Assembly (NCBI GenBank): GCA_023459335.1
Contig: JAEWUO010000007.1
Span: forward strand, 62,001-126,000
Origin: Bacillota bacterium
GTDB taxonomy: Bacteria; Bacillota; Clostridia; Christensenellales; CAG-138
Direction of reading: 5' to 3'
DNA: 64,000 bases
In this document: positions 7,590-15,877 of the stretch, in pieces
Numbering within the stretch: the first letter of the stretch is position 1
Layout of the letters: the number at the start of each line of letters is the position of its first letter
Notes under the pieces: generated by a model
Told to the model about the DNA's origin: nothing
Database searches by the model: none
What the model saw: only the letters and a program-made list of their open reading frames with translations
Position numbers and translations under genes: made by a program

Positions 7590-8219
7590 TCAGTTCAGTC
7601 TGGCGGTTACTTCGCGATAAACAGCGTCCGCTTTTTTGGTAACTTCCGCGAGCAGTTCGCGCGCGCGCCGGTTCAGCGAATCCGCATATGCGCGGTCCAT
7701 CATGATCTTCGTATTGATCAATACGTTCAGGCTCGCGCCCTCGACCGCCGCGCGGCAGAGAGAGGCGGCAACGCCCGCGTCGCTGACGGCGACTACGCTC
7801 CCTTTTTCCGCGCAGAACGCGATCAACCGAACAGCATCTGCGCAGGCTTCCATGATCCGGAGCGGCGGCTGAACGGCGCTTTTTAGCGCTGCTTCCATGA
7901 CTCGCGCTTTTTCGGTTTTTTGTTCTTCCGTTTCTTTCGGCAGGCGGTACGCCTGCGCGAGCGGCTCGAATGCGGTCGCGTCCTCGTCCATCAGCGTCAG
8001 AAAACGGCTGGCGATCGCTTCGGAATTTGCGAGCAGTTCGTTCATCTCCGCTTCGACGGCGGCATATTTTTGCTTTCCGACCGTCAGAGCGGCAACCATG
8101 TGCGTCAGCGCGCAGGAGAGCGCGCCGACGAGCGCGCTCGCGCCGCCGCCGCCGGGTACGGGCGCCTTTGAAGAAAGTTGACTGATAAACGAATCGATGC
8201 TGTTATCTCGAAATGACAT
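7590..8219 (-). CDS. fchA: cyclodeaminase/cyclohydrolase family protein (FchA-like)
   Basis: A 209-residue all-helical protein of the formiminotransferase-cyclodeaminase C-terminal family. The glycine-rich APVPGGGGASALVGAL motif (residues about 19-34) forms the folate-binding crossover, and VSDAGVAASLCRAAVEGA is a second conserved block. Members convert 5-formimino-THF or 5,10-methenyl-THF; the free-standing form next to folate genes is usually treated as methenyl-THF cyclohydrolase or formimino-THF cyclodeaminase. The ATG at 8219 follows GGAGGA; an upstream TTG is inside that site. It overlaps the folT-folC gene by 17 nt, so the two are coupled and share THF riboswitch control. Confidence 0.85.
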   Translation of the reverse strand: MSFRDNSIDSFISQLSSKAPVPGGGGASALVGALSCALTHMVAALTVGKQKYAAVEAEMNELLANSEAIASRFLTLMDEDATAFEPLAQAYRLPKETEEQKTEKARVMEAALKSAVQPPLRIMEACADAVRLIAFCAEKGSVVAVSDAGVAASLCRAAVEGASLNVLINTKIMMDRAYADSLNRRARELLAEVTKKADAVYREVTARLN

Positions 8220-10080
8220 GCGTTCCTCCAAACAGGGGGTTTTTATTGTTTTGTTCTGTTTCCATACGAATGTCGCCGATCATATAAAGAGAGCCGAGCG
8301 CACAAACGACGCCTTCTTTTCCCGCGTGTTCGATCGCAAGGCGTACGCCTGCGGCAACGCTGTCGCATGCGACAGCACTCAGACCCCGCTTATGAAATAG
8401 TTCCGCAAGTTCCGCTGCGTCCAGTGCGCGCGGATTATCCGGGGTGACGGTGATAAATTCCTTCGCGAGCGGTAATAGCTGCTCGATCATGTGAGATACG
8501 TCCTTATCCGCCATAACGCCGAGCAGAAACGTAATCTTCCGATTCGGGAAGTGCTCCGTCAGGCTTTCGACCGTGGCGGCGACGCCCTGGGGGTTATGCG
8601 CGCCGTCCGCGATAAACACGGGATCGCGGCGCAGGAGCTCGAACCGACCCGGCCATCGGACGAAGAGCAGCCCGTCCCGAATGTTCTGTTCCGCAATCTG
8701 CCAGCCTTTTTGCTGCAACAGTTCAATCGCGGTGATGGCAAGAGCCGCGTTGTTCGCCTGATAGGTCCCGATCAATCCGCAGATGAATTCGCCGTATGGA
8801 CGAAAACGGAACCGCAGCGACTGGAGCGATACGGCAACGTCCGAAATGCGGCTGTGATCGGTCATCGTCAGATGTGCGCCGCGTTCGTCGCAGACGCGCC
8901 GGAAGATTTCGTCCGCTTCAGCGTTTTGATCATAGATCAGCACGTCGCCGCCGGGTTTGATAATGCCGGCTTTTGCCTTTGCGATATCCGGTATCGTCGG
9001 CCCAAGTTCGCGCGTATGATCGAGGCCGATGTTTGTGATGACCGCGAGTTCCGGCACGTCGACGACGTTGGTGGAATCCAGCTCGCCGCCGAGACCGACT
9101 TCAAGAACGACGATATCCGCCGCATGACGGAAAAAGTATTCCAACGCAATGACGGTGATCAGTTCGAATTCCGTCGGATGGTCCGCCATCGCATCCGCAC
9201 AGGGGCGCACCATCGCCGTAATCTGCGCGAGTTCGTCGTCGGAGATCGGTTCACCGTCCATCTGCATTCGCTCGTTGAAGCGTTCGATATAGGGGGAGAT
9301 GTAAAGCCCGGTACGGTATCCCGAAAGAGAGAGAATCTTCGAGAGCATCGCGGAGACGGAGCCTTTTCCGTTTGTACCGGCGACATGGATAAACTTCAGT
9401 TTCCGGTGCGGGTTTCCGATGCGCTCTAAAAGTTCGTTCGTGCGTTCCAGCCCCAGCCGGCTTCCGCGCCAGGTGACGTGATGGATATAGGTCATCGCTT
9501 CGTCATACGTCATGACACTTGTTGAATGATCAGCCTGTTTGTGCGGAACAATCGATCGTCCGCGCGATTCTGAGAGCGCTTTTTCACGCAGCATGCCGTC
9601 AATCGCCGCGACGAGCAGCGTGTTTGCCGTCAGCACGATGCCGACCGGCAGCGCGCGGGAAGCGATCATGGCGGGCAGCGGTATGCCGACCAGCAGTGAC
9701 AGTGCGAAACTTTTTACGAGCAGGGAACCGATCAATTCGGAAGGAATCACGATCATCGCAGCGCGCGCCAGCGTACGTTTATTTCTGACCACGAGAGAAA
9801 GAAGCCCCGCGACGAAACCGATCATGAAAAATGCGACAGTCAGCGGCGGATAGTAAGCGCCTGCGGTGGGAAACAGCACCGTTCCGAGCAGATCCGAAAA
9901 TACGCCGACCACGCCGCCCGCAATCGGGCCAAACCAGATGCCCGCCAGCAGAATGGGTACGCTGTCGATGCTCAGGCGAATCGAGCTTGAAAGCTGAAGC
10001 ATCAAAAACTTGGAAAGAACAATCTGCAGGGCGATGAACATCGCCAGCAGGGAAAGGCGTTTGGGCGTGATTGTTTTCAT
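8203..10080 (-). CDS. folC: fused folate ECF transporter S component (FolT) and folylpolyglutamate synthase (FolC)
   Basis: A 625-residue fusion. Residues 1-165 are a six-helix ECF substrate-binding S component of the folate type, with the conserved opening LLAMFIALQIVLSKFLML and SVPILLAGIWFGPIAGGVVG. After a linker (about 166-189), FolC begins at Met190 with MTYDEAMTYIH, the ATP P-loop GTNGKGS, and later GADGAHN-type FIADGAHNPQG. No ribosome binding site precedes the internal ATG at 9513, so a true fusion is favoured over two genes. The product would bind folate at the membrane and add glutamates to imported folate, trapping it. The ECF energising subunits are not in the window. The start at 10080 follows AAGGAGG, and a THF riboswitch lies in the leader. 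Confidence 0.9.
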   Translation of the reverse strand: MKTITPKRLSLLAMFIALQIVLSKFLMLQLSSSIRLSIDSVPILLAGIWFGPIAGGVVGVFSDLLGTVLFPTAGAYYPPLTVAFFMIGFVAGLLSLVVRNKRTLARAAMIVIPSELIGSLLVKSFALSLLVGIPLPAMIASRALPVGIVLTANTLLVAAIDGMLREKALSESRGRSIVPHKQADHSTSVMTYDEAMTYIHHVTWRGSRLGLERTNELLERIGNPHRKLKFIHVAGTNGKGSVSAMLSKILSLSGYRTGLYISPYIERFNERMQMDGEPISDDELAQITAMVRPCADAMADHPTEFELITVIALEYFFRHAADIVVLEVGLGGELDSTNVVDVPELAVITNIGLDHTRELGPTIPDIAKAKAGIIKPGGDVLIYDQNAEADEIFRRVCDERGAHLTMTDHSRISDVAVSLQSLRFRFRPYGEFICGLIGTYQANNAALAITAIELLQQKGWQIAEQNIRDGLLFVRWPGRFELLRRDPVFIADGAHNPQGVAATVESLTEHFPNRKITFLLGVMADKDVSHMIEQLLPLAKEFITVTPDNPRALDAAELAELFHKRGLSAVACDSVAAGVRLAIEHAGKEGVVCALGSLYMIGDIRMETEQNNKNPLFGGTHVISR

Positions 10081-10157
10081 CTATGAATTTCCTCCTTTTT
10101 ACATGCGCTGCACAACATGCAGAACACCTTAAAAAGAAGGATGTTCCCGTTTCGTGC

Positions 10158-10253
10158 AGTAGCGGACGCGATATTGCACCGCAAGCGCGGACGCTTTTCG
10201 TGCAGCGGCGACTTCCCATCCGACTGCCACTTAACGCGCAATATCTACTCTAC
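10158..10253 (-). promoter_or_regulatory. tetrahydrofolate (THF) riboswitch
   Basis: The minus-strand leader of folT-folC carries the THF-I aptamer landmarks in order: GTAGATATTGCGCGTTAAGT, GATGGGAAGTCG, ACGAAAAGCG, CGCGGTGCAATATC and GTCCGCTACT. ATATTGC pairs with GCAATAT, and AGTAGAG with the closing CTACT end, giving the expected long P1/P2 helices. Downstream, CTGCAC / GTGCAG and GAACA / TGTTC plus CCTT / AAGG form a hairpin about 25 nt before the AAGGAGG of folT-folC, which may be the expression platform. THF binding normally lowers expression of folate transport genes. Confidence 0.9.
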
Positions 10254-10297
10254 TTACAAGACAACCGATCAATCCGAGGATTTGTTAGATCGCTCTG

Positions 10298-10325
10298 ATT
10301 ATACCGTATTCTAAAAAAAACGCAA
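10298..10325 (-). promoter_or_regulatory. promoter of the riboswitch-folT-folC-fchA unit
   Basis: Minus strand TTGCGT (10325-10320), 16-nt spacer containing a T-run, and a consensus TATAAT (10303-10298). Predicted start is near 10291, about 38 nt before the aptamer. It lies just past the metF stop. Confidence 0.75.
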
Positions 10326-10333
10326 AGGTTATC

Positions 10334-11206
10334 TTATCCGGCGTTTTTTTCGCGCAGGTCTGCGTCGGTAACGACGTCCGCAACGTCTTCATAGCGGTTG
10401 AGCGTGTAGAGGTGGATCCCATCCGCGCCCTCGGTGAGAAATCTACGAACGAGTTCCACCGTAAACGCGTGGCCCGCCGAGCGAAAGCTCTCCTCGTTTT
10501 CGCCGTATCGTCCGACCAGAGCGGACACTTCCGAAGGGATCGAGCAGCCGTTGCCGAGCGTCATGCGCACCAGTCCGTCTTTTTTAAGAAGCGGCAGCAC
10601 GCCGGCGACGATCGGCAGGGTGACGCCGCGTTTTCTTGCCCGCTCCAGAAAACGGATAAAGTTGTCCGCGCTGTAACATAATTGCGAGATCAGATACGCC
10701 GCTCCCGCATCTTGCTTTTTCAATAGCGCGTCGATATCCTGTTCCAGCGAATCCGCCAGCAGGTGCTTTTCCGGATAACATGCCGCCGCGATGCAGAAAC
10801 GGTCCGTTTTCGAACGGATGAACGCAATCAGATCGCTGGCGTGCGAAAAATCTCCCGCCGATCCGCAGGCTCCCGCAGGGAAGTCCCCGCGCAGCGCGAG
10901 CAGGTTATCCACACCCGCGCCCGCATACGCATCCAGCGTGGACGAGACGTCAAGAACGCAGTTGCCGATGCACGTATAATGCGGCAGCGCCTCGGATTTT
11001 CCGCCGGACTGGATCGCCGTCACGACCTCGAGGTTTCGGCCTTTATTCGAGCCCATCGCGCCATATGTGCAGCTGATGAAATCTGGTTCCAGCGCGTACA
11101 GCTGATGGAGCGTATCCATGAGCGGTTCAAGCGGTTTATCCGCCTTGGGCGGAAACACCTCGAACGAGAGCGTTTTCTTTTGACGGATACGGTCGATAAT
11201 TTTCAT
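10334..11206 (-). CDS. metF: 5,10-methylenetetrahydrofolate reductase
   Basis: A 290-residue MetF TIM-barrel flavoenzyme that reduces methylene-THF to 5-methyl-THF. The N-terminal SFEVFPPKADKPLEPL holds the conserved Glu-Val-Phe-Pro-Pro segment; later NLLALRGDFP and AAYLISQLCY match the folate and FAD regions. The ATG at 11206 follows GAGGAT; more upstream starts run into the preceding gene. It lies 4 nt after the corrinoid activator gene, which places methyl-THF supply directly in the corrinoid methyl-transfer operon. Its 3' end precedes the riboswitch promoter with no clear terminator between them. Confidence 0.93.
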   Translation of the reverse strand: MKIIDRIRQKKTLSFEVFPPKADKPLEPLMDTLHQLYALEPDFISCTYGAMGSNKGRNLEVVTAIQSGGKSEALPHYTCIGNCVLDVSSTLDAYAGAGVDNLLALRGDFPAGACGSAGDFSHASDLIAFIRSKTDRFCIAAACYPEKHLLADSLEQDIDALLKKQDAGAAYLISQLCYSADNFIRFLERARKRGVTLPIVAGVLPLLKKDGLVRMTLGNGCSIPSEVSALVGRYGENEESFRSAGHAFTVELVRRFLTEGADGIHLYTLNRYEDVADVVTDADLREKNAG

Positions 11207-11210
11207 CGGA

Positions 11211-12785
11211 TTATCCTCGCTGATTTTGTTTTTCGGGCGTTTCGGGGAATGACATCGCGTCCACATAATAATCCTGAAACGCCGGGGAGACGGTCAGTTC
11301 GATATATTCCGTATTACGCGCAAGCGTTTCGCTCTCTTCAAACAATTGAAAATTTCTTGCATAGAGTTTCGCGCCTTCCCCGGCGGCATTTCCAATGCTG
11401 ACTGCTTTTCCGAAAAACTCCATTGGAAGCAAACCGATTTCGCTAAGCGCTGCGGACGAAATGTGCGCGCCGAACGCGCCGGCAAGCAACACATGTTCAA
11501 CCTGCGGCGCGGTGAGGGACAGCGCGTCCAGCAGCACCTCGATTCCCGCGCGGATGGCGGCCTTGCCAAGCTGCAGTTCGCGCACATCTTTTTGTGAGAG
11601 CGTCACGCGGTGTTCACCATCCGTAACGAGAAACGCGAGCATTCCGTCCGACAGGCTGATCAGCCGTTCGCTCATACAACTATTTATGTCAAACCTTCCG
11701 GTTTCGTCGATTACGCCGCTGCGAAGGAGCGCGGCGCAGAGTTCGATTAACCCGCTGCCGCAGATTCCCCGAGCGGGTGCGCGGCCGACGGTGGAATAGC
11801 GCAGCTCGGCATTTTCGATCCAAATGTGGTCGACCGCCCCGCGTTCCGCGCGCATGCCGCAGGAAAGGTTGGCTCCCTCAAAGGCAGGGCCGGCCGCCGT
11901 GGAACAGCAAACGCGCTTTATTCCGTTCGTCATCGCGAGTTCGCCGTTTGTGCCGATGTCGAGAAGCAGCGTTGGATCAACGATTATATCAAACTCGGAC
12001 GCGGTCAGGCAGGCGACCGTGTCGGCGCCTACAAAACCGCCTATGACGGGGGCGATTAATACCACTGCATTTTTATCCGCGTTCAGCCCCAGATCCTTTA
12101 CGGGCAGGATGCGCCTTTCCAACGAATACGGCTGATACGGCGCGCGTACGAGACGATCAAGCGGGTATTTAAGCAGCAGATGCAGCATGACCGTGTTGCC
12201 GACGACCGTGATCAAAGACACCTGCTTAGAAATGCGGTTGGCTTTTACGCAGGTTTCAGCAATCAAGTCATTCATTGCGGACAGCGCGCAGCGTTGCAGT
12301 TCCTCCGGCAACCCGGAGGAAAGGACTTGATTCGCGCGGGCGATCACGTCCGCACCGTAAACCGCCTGCGGGTTTTGCTTTGCGGATACGGCAAGCTGCC
12401 TTCCGTCGCTGGCATCCAGCAGATAGCATACGATCGTCGTCGTGCCAAGGTCGAAGCAGGCGAAGCATGCGCCTTGTGCGGTTGAATCGATATTCGGGTA
12501 CGGCTCAAACTGAACCCGCCGTTCCGTCCCGGACTGAAGAGCGGATAACGCAGCGCGTTCGGAAATCGTTACCGTGCAGTCGGACTCCAGACGTGTCTGG
12601 CAGGCGAGCGAGCGGTTTTCCATGCCGTTTGCCAGAACCGTAACGGCGCATTTTCCGCAGGTGCCGTTTCCGCCGCAGGGTGCGTCGATGAACACGCCGG
12701 CGAGCTTTGCCGCGCTGGAAATCAGCGTCCCATTCGGAACGGATATCTCGATGCCATCCGGTTCAAATCTTACGCGGCAGTTCAT
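11211..12785 (-). CDS. reductive activator of corrinoid proteins (RACo-type: [2Fe-2S] ferredoxin plus ASKHA domain)
   Basis: A 524-residue protein. Residues 1-80 are a plant-type ferredoxin domain with CGGNGTCGKC and a later Cys in SLACQTRL. From about 100 the DUF4445 ASKHA-like domain starts, with FDLGTTTIVCYLLD (ATPase phosphate loop), VVGNTVMLHLLL, LLLDIGTNGELAM and AAGPAFEGANLSCGM. RACo/RamA-type enzymes use ATP to push an electron into oxidised Co(II) corrinoid, restoring Co(I). The ATG at 12785 lies 10 nt after the corrinoid protein gene, which is presumably its target. The start was chosen for the conserved beginning of the ferredoxin domain; upstream in-frame starts overlap the corrinoid gene. 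Confidence 0.9.
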   Translation of the reverse strand: MNCRVRFEPDGIEISVPNGTLISSAAKLAGVFIDAPCGGNGTCGKCAVTVLANGMENRSLACQTRLESDCTVTISERAALSALQSGTERRVQFEPYPNIDSTAQGACFACFDLGTTTIVCYLLDASDGRQLAVSAKQNPQAVYGADVIARANQVLSSGLPEELQRCALSAMNDLIAETCVKANRISKQVSLITVVGNTVMLHLLLKYPLDRLVRAPYQPYSLERRILPVKDLGLNADKNAVVLIAPVIGGFVGADTVACLTASEFDIIVDPTLLLDIGTNGELAMTNGIKRVCCSTAAGPAFEGANLSCGMRAERGAVDHIWIENAELRYSTVGRAPARGICGSGLIELCAALLRSGVIDETGRFDINSCMSERLISLSDGMLAFLVTDGEHRVTLSQKDVRELQLGKAAIRAGIEVLLDALSLTAPQVEHVLLAGAFGAHISSAALSEIGLLPMEFFGKAVSIGNAAGEGAKLYARNFQLFEESETLARNTEYIELTVSPAFQDYYVDAMSFPETPEKQNQRG

Positions 12786-12795
12786 CGCTTCTCCA

Positions 12796-13443
12796 TTAGC
12801 TGACGAGTGATTTTGCAAGTGCGGCCGCGGCGGCGGCGTCCGGCGAGTATCCATCCGCGCCGATCTGACGCGCGAACTCCGCGGAAATCGGCGCGCCGCC
12901 GACGATGATACGGAATGTGCCGCGGTTTTCGAGCCGATTGAGTTCCTCGACGATGCGTTTCATGGATGGCATGGTCGTCGTCAGCAGCGTGGAGAGCGCG
13001 ACGATACGCACATTCTCATGCGTTTGAATCGCTTCCACAAATCGTTCCAAAGGAACGTCCACCTCCAGATCGACGATCTGAAACCCGGCGCTTTCGATCA
13101 TCATGGCGACGAGATTCTTGCCGATATCGTGCATATCTCCCTGCACCGTGCCGATGACGGCGGTGCCGAGCGCGGCGGCGGAGCCTTTCGCCAGATACGG
13201 TTTGAGCACCTCGACGCCTTTTTTCATCGTGCGCGCGGCGATGATCATCTCTGGCACAAACGCTTCGCCGCGGCTGAATCGTTCGCCGATGGCGGTCATC
13301 GCGGAAACCATCCCGTCGTTCAGGATCGACATCGGATCTGCTCCCGCGTCGATGGCCGACTGCACGAGTTCCGCAATTTGTTTCAATTTTCCGGATTGCA
13401 CCGCTCCGGCGATTTCGCCGATCTTCGCCCTATATTCATCCAT
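12796..13443 (-). CDS. corrinoid (B12-binding) methyl carrier protein
   Basis: A 215-residue cobalamin-binding protein. Residues 1-85 are the helical cap-like B12-binding_2 domain; residues 90-215 are the Rossmann-like domain with the DxHxxG signature GDMHDIGKN, where His105 would be the lower cobalt ligand, plus later STLLTTTM and GGAPIS motifs. It resembles MtaC/MtbC/MtvC-type carriers. It sits between the pterin methyltransferase and the corrinoid activator, so it would accept or donate the methyl group of methyl-THF. No substrate methyltransferase (MtaB, MttB or MtvB type) lies beside it. Confidence 0.92.
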   Translation of the reverse strand: MDEYRAKIGEIAGAVQSGKLKQIAELVQSAIDAGADPMSILNDGMVSAMTAIGERFSRGEAFVPEMIIAARTMKKGVEVLKPYLAKGSAAALGTAVIGTVQGDMHDIGKNLVAMMIESAGFQIVDLEVDVPLERFVEAIQTHENVRIVALSTLLTTTMPSMKRIVEELNRLENRGTFRIIVGGAPISAEFARQIGADGYSPDAAAAAALAKSLVS

Positions 13444-13451
13444 ACGATTTG

Positions 13452-14258
13452 TTATCCTTTCGCCGGTCCGATTCGGTTTTCTCGAAACGCGGAAATATAA
13501 TCCATGCAGTATTCATCCCGTCCAAGCAGCGCGTTGGTCGCGTGCAGGAGGCCGACCATATCGCGATCCAGTATGTCCATGATCGCGGCGTCCATACCCG
13601 CCTCCAGCGCGAGTACGAGAAACGCGCGGTTGATCAACGGTCGCGCGGGCAGTCCAAACGATATATTGGATAGTCCGCTGACTATGTGGACGGAGGGGGC
13701 GCGCTTGCGGATTTCCCTGGCGCAGGCGGCAAATGTCGTCAACGCGTTTTCATCTGTCGAGAGCGTATGAACGATCGGATCGATCAGCAGCCGTTTTTCC
13801 GAGATTCCGTATTTCATTGCCGCCGAACGAATCTGTTCCAGCAGTTCCATGCGTCCTTCTATTTTCTCAGGTACGCCGGCGCTGGAACAAAGCAGCGCGA
13901 CCACATTCCAGTTGGTATCGGCAATCAGCGGGAAGATTGTTTCGATTTTACCGCTTTCCATGGATACGGAGTTGACGATTCCGGGGCGTTTGCAGTGCGG
14001 CAGCACTTCGGCGAGCACGTTCGGGTTCGCCGAATCGATACAGAGCGGAAGGGAGCAGACCTCCTCAGAAAGCTCGACAAGCCAGCGAAGCGTTTCCGTT
14101 TCGATCTCGTTTTCAACCGCGGCGCAGATGTCCAGATAGTCTGCGCCAGCCGCTTCCTGACGGACGGCAAGGTCGCGCAGAAAGGCTTCGTCTTTCGCGC
14201 GGATCGCTGTCTGTACAGAAGGTATGAATCCGTTTAATTTTTCTCCGATGATAATCAC
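13452..14258 (-). CDS. methyltetrahydrofolate:corrinoid methyltransferase (pterin-binding TIM barrel)
   Basis: A 268-residue DHPS/pterin-binding family protein. It opens with IIIGEKLNG (the INSTE-like start of MeTr proteins), has GADYLDICAA and LPLCIDSANP in the pterin pocket, and GLSNISFGLP as the conserved Asn-Ser-Phe loop. It should transfer the methyl group between 5-methyl-THF and the corrinoid protein encoded 8 nt downstream. The start is GTG at 14258, preceded by GGGG at a rather long spacing. First gene of the operon, divergent from the PucR-type regulator. AcsE-like acetogenic function is unlikely to be assignable without the CODH/ACS genes, which are absent. Confidence 0.88.
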   Translation of the reverse strand: MIIIGEKLNGFIPSVQTAIRAKDEAFLRDLAVRQEAAGADYLDICAAVENEIETETLRWLVELSEEVCSLPLCIDSANPNVLAEVLPHCKRPGIVNSVSMESGKIETIFPLIADTNWNVVALLCSSAGVPEKIEGRMELLEQIRSAAMKYGISEKRLLIDPIVHTLSTDENALTTFAACAREIRKRAPSVHIVSGLSNISFGLPARPLINRAFLVLALEAGMDAAIMDILDRDMVGLLHATNALLGRDEYCMDYISAFRENRIGPAKG

Positions 14259-14325
14259 GCTGTGTTACCCCGCATATTTATTGTGTTTTGTATATCTTAT
14301 CAGATTGTATTCTGGTGAAAAATTC

Positions 14326-14363
14326 GACAAATGATTGACAAATTATAAAGTAATTCATACACT
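14326..14363 (+). promoter_or_regulatory. promoter of the PucR-type regulator gene with overlapping GACAAAT direct repeat
   Basis: TTGACA (14335-14340), 17-nt spacer, TACACT (14358-14363). Two GACAAAT copies (14326-14332 and 14337-14343) start 11 bp apart, one helical turn, and overlap the -35. On the minus strand a weaker TTGTCG-15-TACAAT could serve the methyltransferase operon. The repeat could be a regulator site for both directions. Confidence 0.5.
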
Positions 14364-14383
14364 ATGTAGTATAGGAGAAAGAA

Positions 14384-15841
14384 ATGATACGAAAAGAATT
14401 CATCATCAATGAACTGAAATATCGTTATCCGGCAGTCGGCGGCGCAATCCGCCGTCCCGAACTGCCGGTCGGGCGCCCTCTCTTCCTGGAAGGCGAAAAT
14501 ATAACGCTTGGCCCTCACGTGGTCGTTTGCCGCGCCGCTGAGCTGAATGCCGCGCGCATTCCAGAACAGCGGGAACCCTTGTTTCTCTGCGCCGGTACGC
14601 CGGAACAACGAGTTCTCGATTCACTCGACGTTTGTATATTGCCCGACGGCGAGCAAACCGCAGCCGTGCTGAATTTTGTACAGCGGCTGTTTGACCGGCT
14701 CGATGAATGGCTGCAGCAGTTAAAAGCTGCAGCGGAATCGGAAAAGGATATCGAAGAATTACTCCGGACGGCGGGGGAAATGCTGCAAAACCCCGTTTTT
14801 CTGATCGATTCCATGAGTCACGTCGTCGCGCAATCGGGACAAGCGGATACGAAACTCGAAATGATACGGTCGGAAGCGGCAGGGGATCGTACGTTAACAG
14901 AAGGCGCGCAAAACGACACGCTGTCGCGTGATATAACCGTCGGCGGATCGACCTATACGCTGCTCTGCACCGCGTCCGAGCGTCCGCTTTACGGAAGCGA
15001 CGAGTTTGTATTCGAATCCTTGGCAGGATACGTTCGCCTGATGCTGTCCGAACAGAAACTCTATCCGTCCGGCACCCGTAATAATCACGACGAGAAGGCA
15101 ACTGCGCGCGCGCTTCGCTTGATTCTGTCACAGGAAACATCCGACCGGAATACCATTGAGACACTCAACAGCCTTGGCTGGAATGAAACGGATTCGTACT
15201 GCGTCCTGGCGGCGGAACCCGCCGACGGCGATCTGCGAACGGCGCGCGCGGCATATTTATGCGAACGGATCGAAGCGAGCCTCGCTGGCTGCTGCGCATT
15301 CACCGAAACGCCCGTCATCGTCGTGATCCTTCATTCTGATTTTTCAAAGGAATCAAACTTGCGAAAAACGATGTCCTCGCTTTCCACGGAAGAGGGCTTA
15401 CGGTTCGGTGTATGCGAAGCATACCGAGGATTTTCGCTTCTGGCGCAACGGCTCGAACTGGCAAAATATGCGCTGACTCATGCAGCGGGAACGGATGGAG
15501 TCACATTCTTTCACGACGCTGCGGAAGAATACGTTTCGTCTCGGGCCGTGTCAAACTTTCCCGCGGATCTCATTATGCTCCGTTCCGTGCGCGCTTTGGC
15601 GGAAAGCGATCATGATCACGGCACCAGCTACATCGAAACTGCGGATCGGTATCTACAAAACCATTTTAACGCGGTAAAGACCGCGAGCGATCTCTTCATC
15701 CACCGGAGTACGTTTCTTTACCGGATGGAACGAATGAAGACACAGTTCGGGCTGGATCTGGAGAGCGGGGACGTTTCGCTTCTGCATCTGATGCTGTCGC
15801 TGCGGATCGTCAGTCAGGAATCGTTTGCTTCAAGACAATAA
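14384..15841 (+). CDS. PucR/CdaR family helix-turn-helix regulator
   Basis: A 485-residue regulator. The N-terminal 120 residues contain a PucR-like variable sensing part, the middle (about 200-380) resembles the GGDEF-like domain of CdaR/PucR proteins, and residues about 425-480 are the C-terminal PucR HTH (HTH_30), with YLQNHFNAVKTASDLFIHRS followed by TFLYRMERM. The ATG follows AGGAG. It is transcribed divergently from the methyl-THF/corrinoid operon across a 125-bp region, so it is the likely regulator of that operon. The effector cannot be read from the sequence. Confidence 0.85.
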   Translation: MIRKEFIINELKYRYPAVGGAIRRPELPVGRPLFLEGENITLGPHVVVCRAAELNAARIPEQREPLFLCAGTPEQRVLDSLDVCILPDGEQTAAVLNFVQRLFDRLDEWLQQLKAAAESEKDIEELLRTAGEMLQNPVFLIDSMSHVVAQSGQADTKLEMIRSEAAGDRTLTEGAQNDTLSRDITVGGSTYTLLCTASERPLYGSDEFVFESLAGYVRLMLSEQKLYPSGTRNNHDEKATARALRLILSQETSDRNTIETLNSLGWNETDSYCVLAAEPADGDLRTARAAYLCERIEASLAGCCAFTETPVIVVILHSDFSKESNLRKTMSSLSTEEGLRFGVCEAYRGFSLLAQRLELAKYALTHAAGTDGVTFFHDAAEEYVSSRAVSNFPADLIMLRSVRALAESDHDHGTSYIETADRYLQNHFNAVKTASDLFIHRSTFLYRMERMKTQFGLDLESGDVSLLHLMLSLRIVSQESFASRQ

Positions 15842-15844
15842 TAA

Positions 15845-15861
15845 AACCGCCCGAGGCGGTT
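15845..15861 (-). terminator. terminator of the DUF2179 gene (possibly bidirectional)
   Basis: AACCGCC-CGA-GGCGGTT hairpin between two convergent genes. On the minus strand it is followed by a TTTTATTATT run, which fits termination of the gene ending at 15878. On the plus strand it lies 3 nt past the regulator stop but lacks a T-run. Confidence 0.7.
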
Positions 15862-15877
15862 ATGGTAATGGATCAGG

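Noticed and set aside
9513..9540. Separate folC gene starting at the internal ATG of the FolT-FolC frame
   Set aside because: The 30 bases upstream contain no Shine-Dalgarno sequence and the frame is continuous, so one fused gene is simpler.
14406..15164. Open frame of 252 codons on the minus strand
   Set aside because: Antisense to the PucR-type regulator and rich in Arg; no family similarity.
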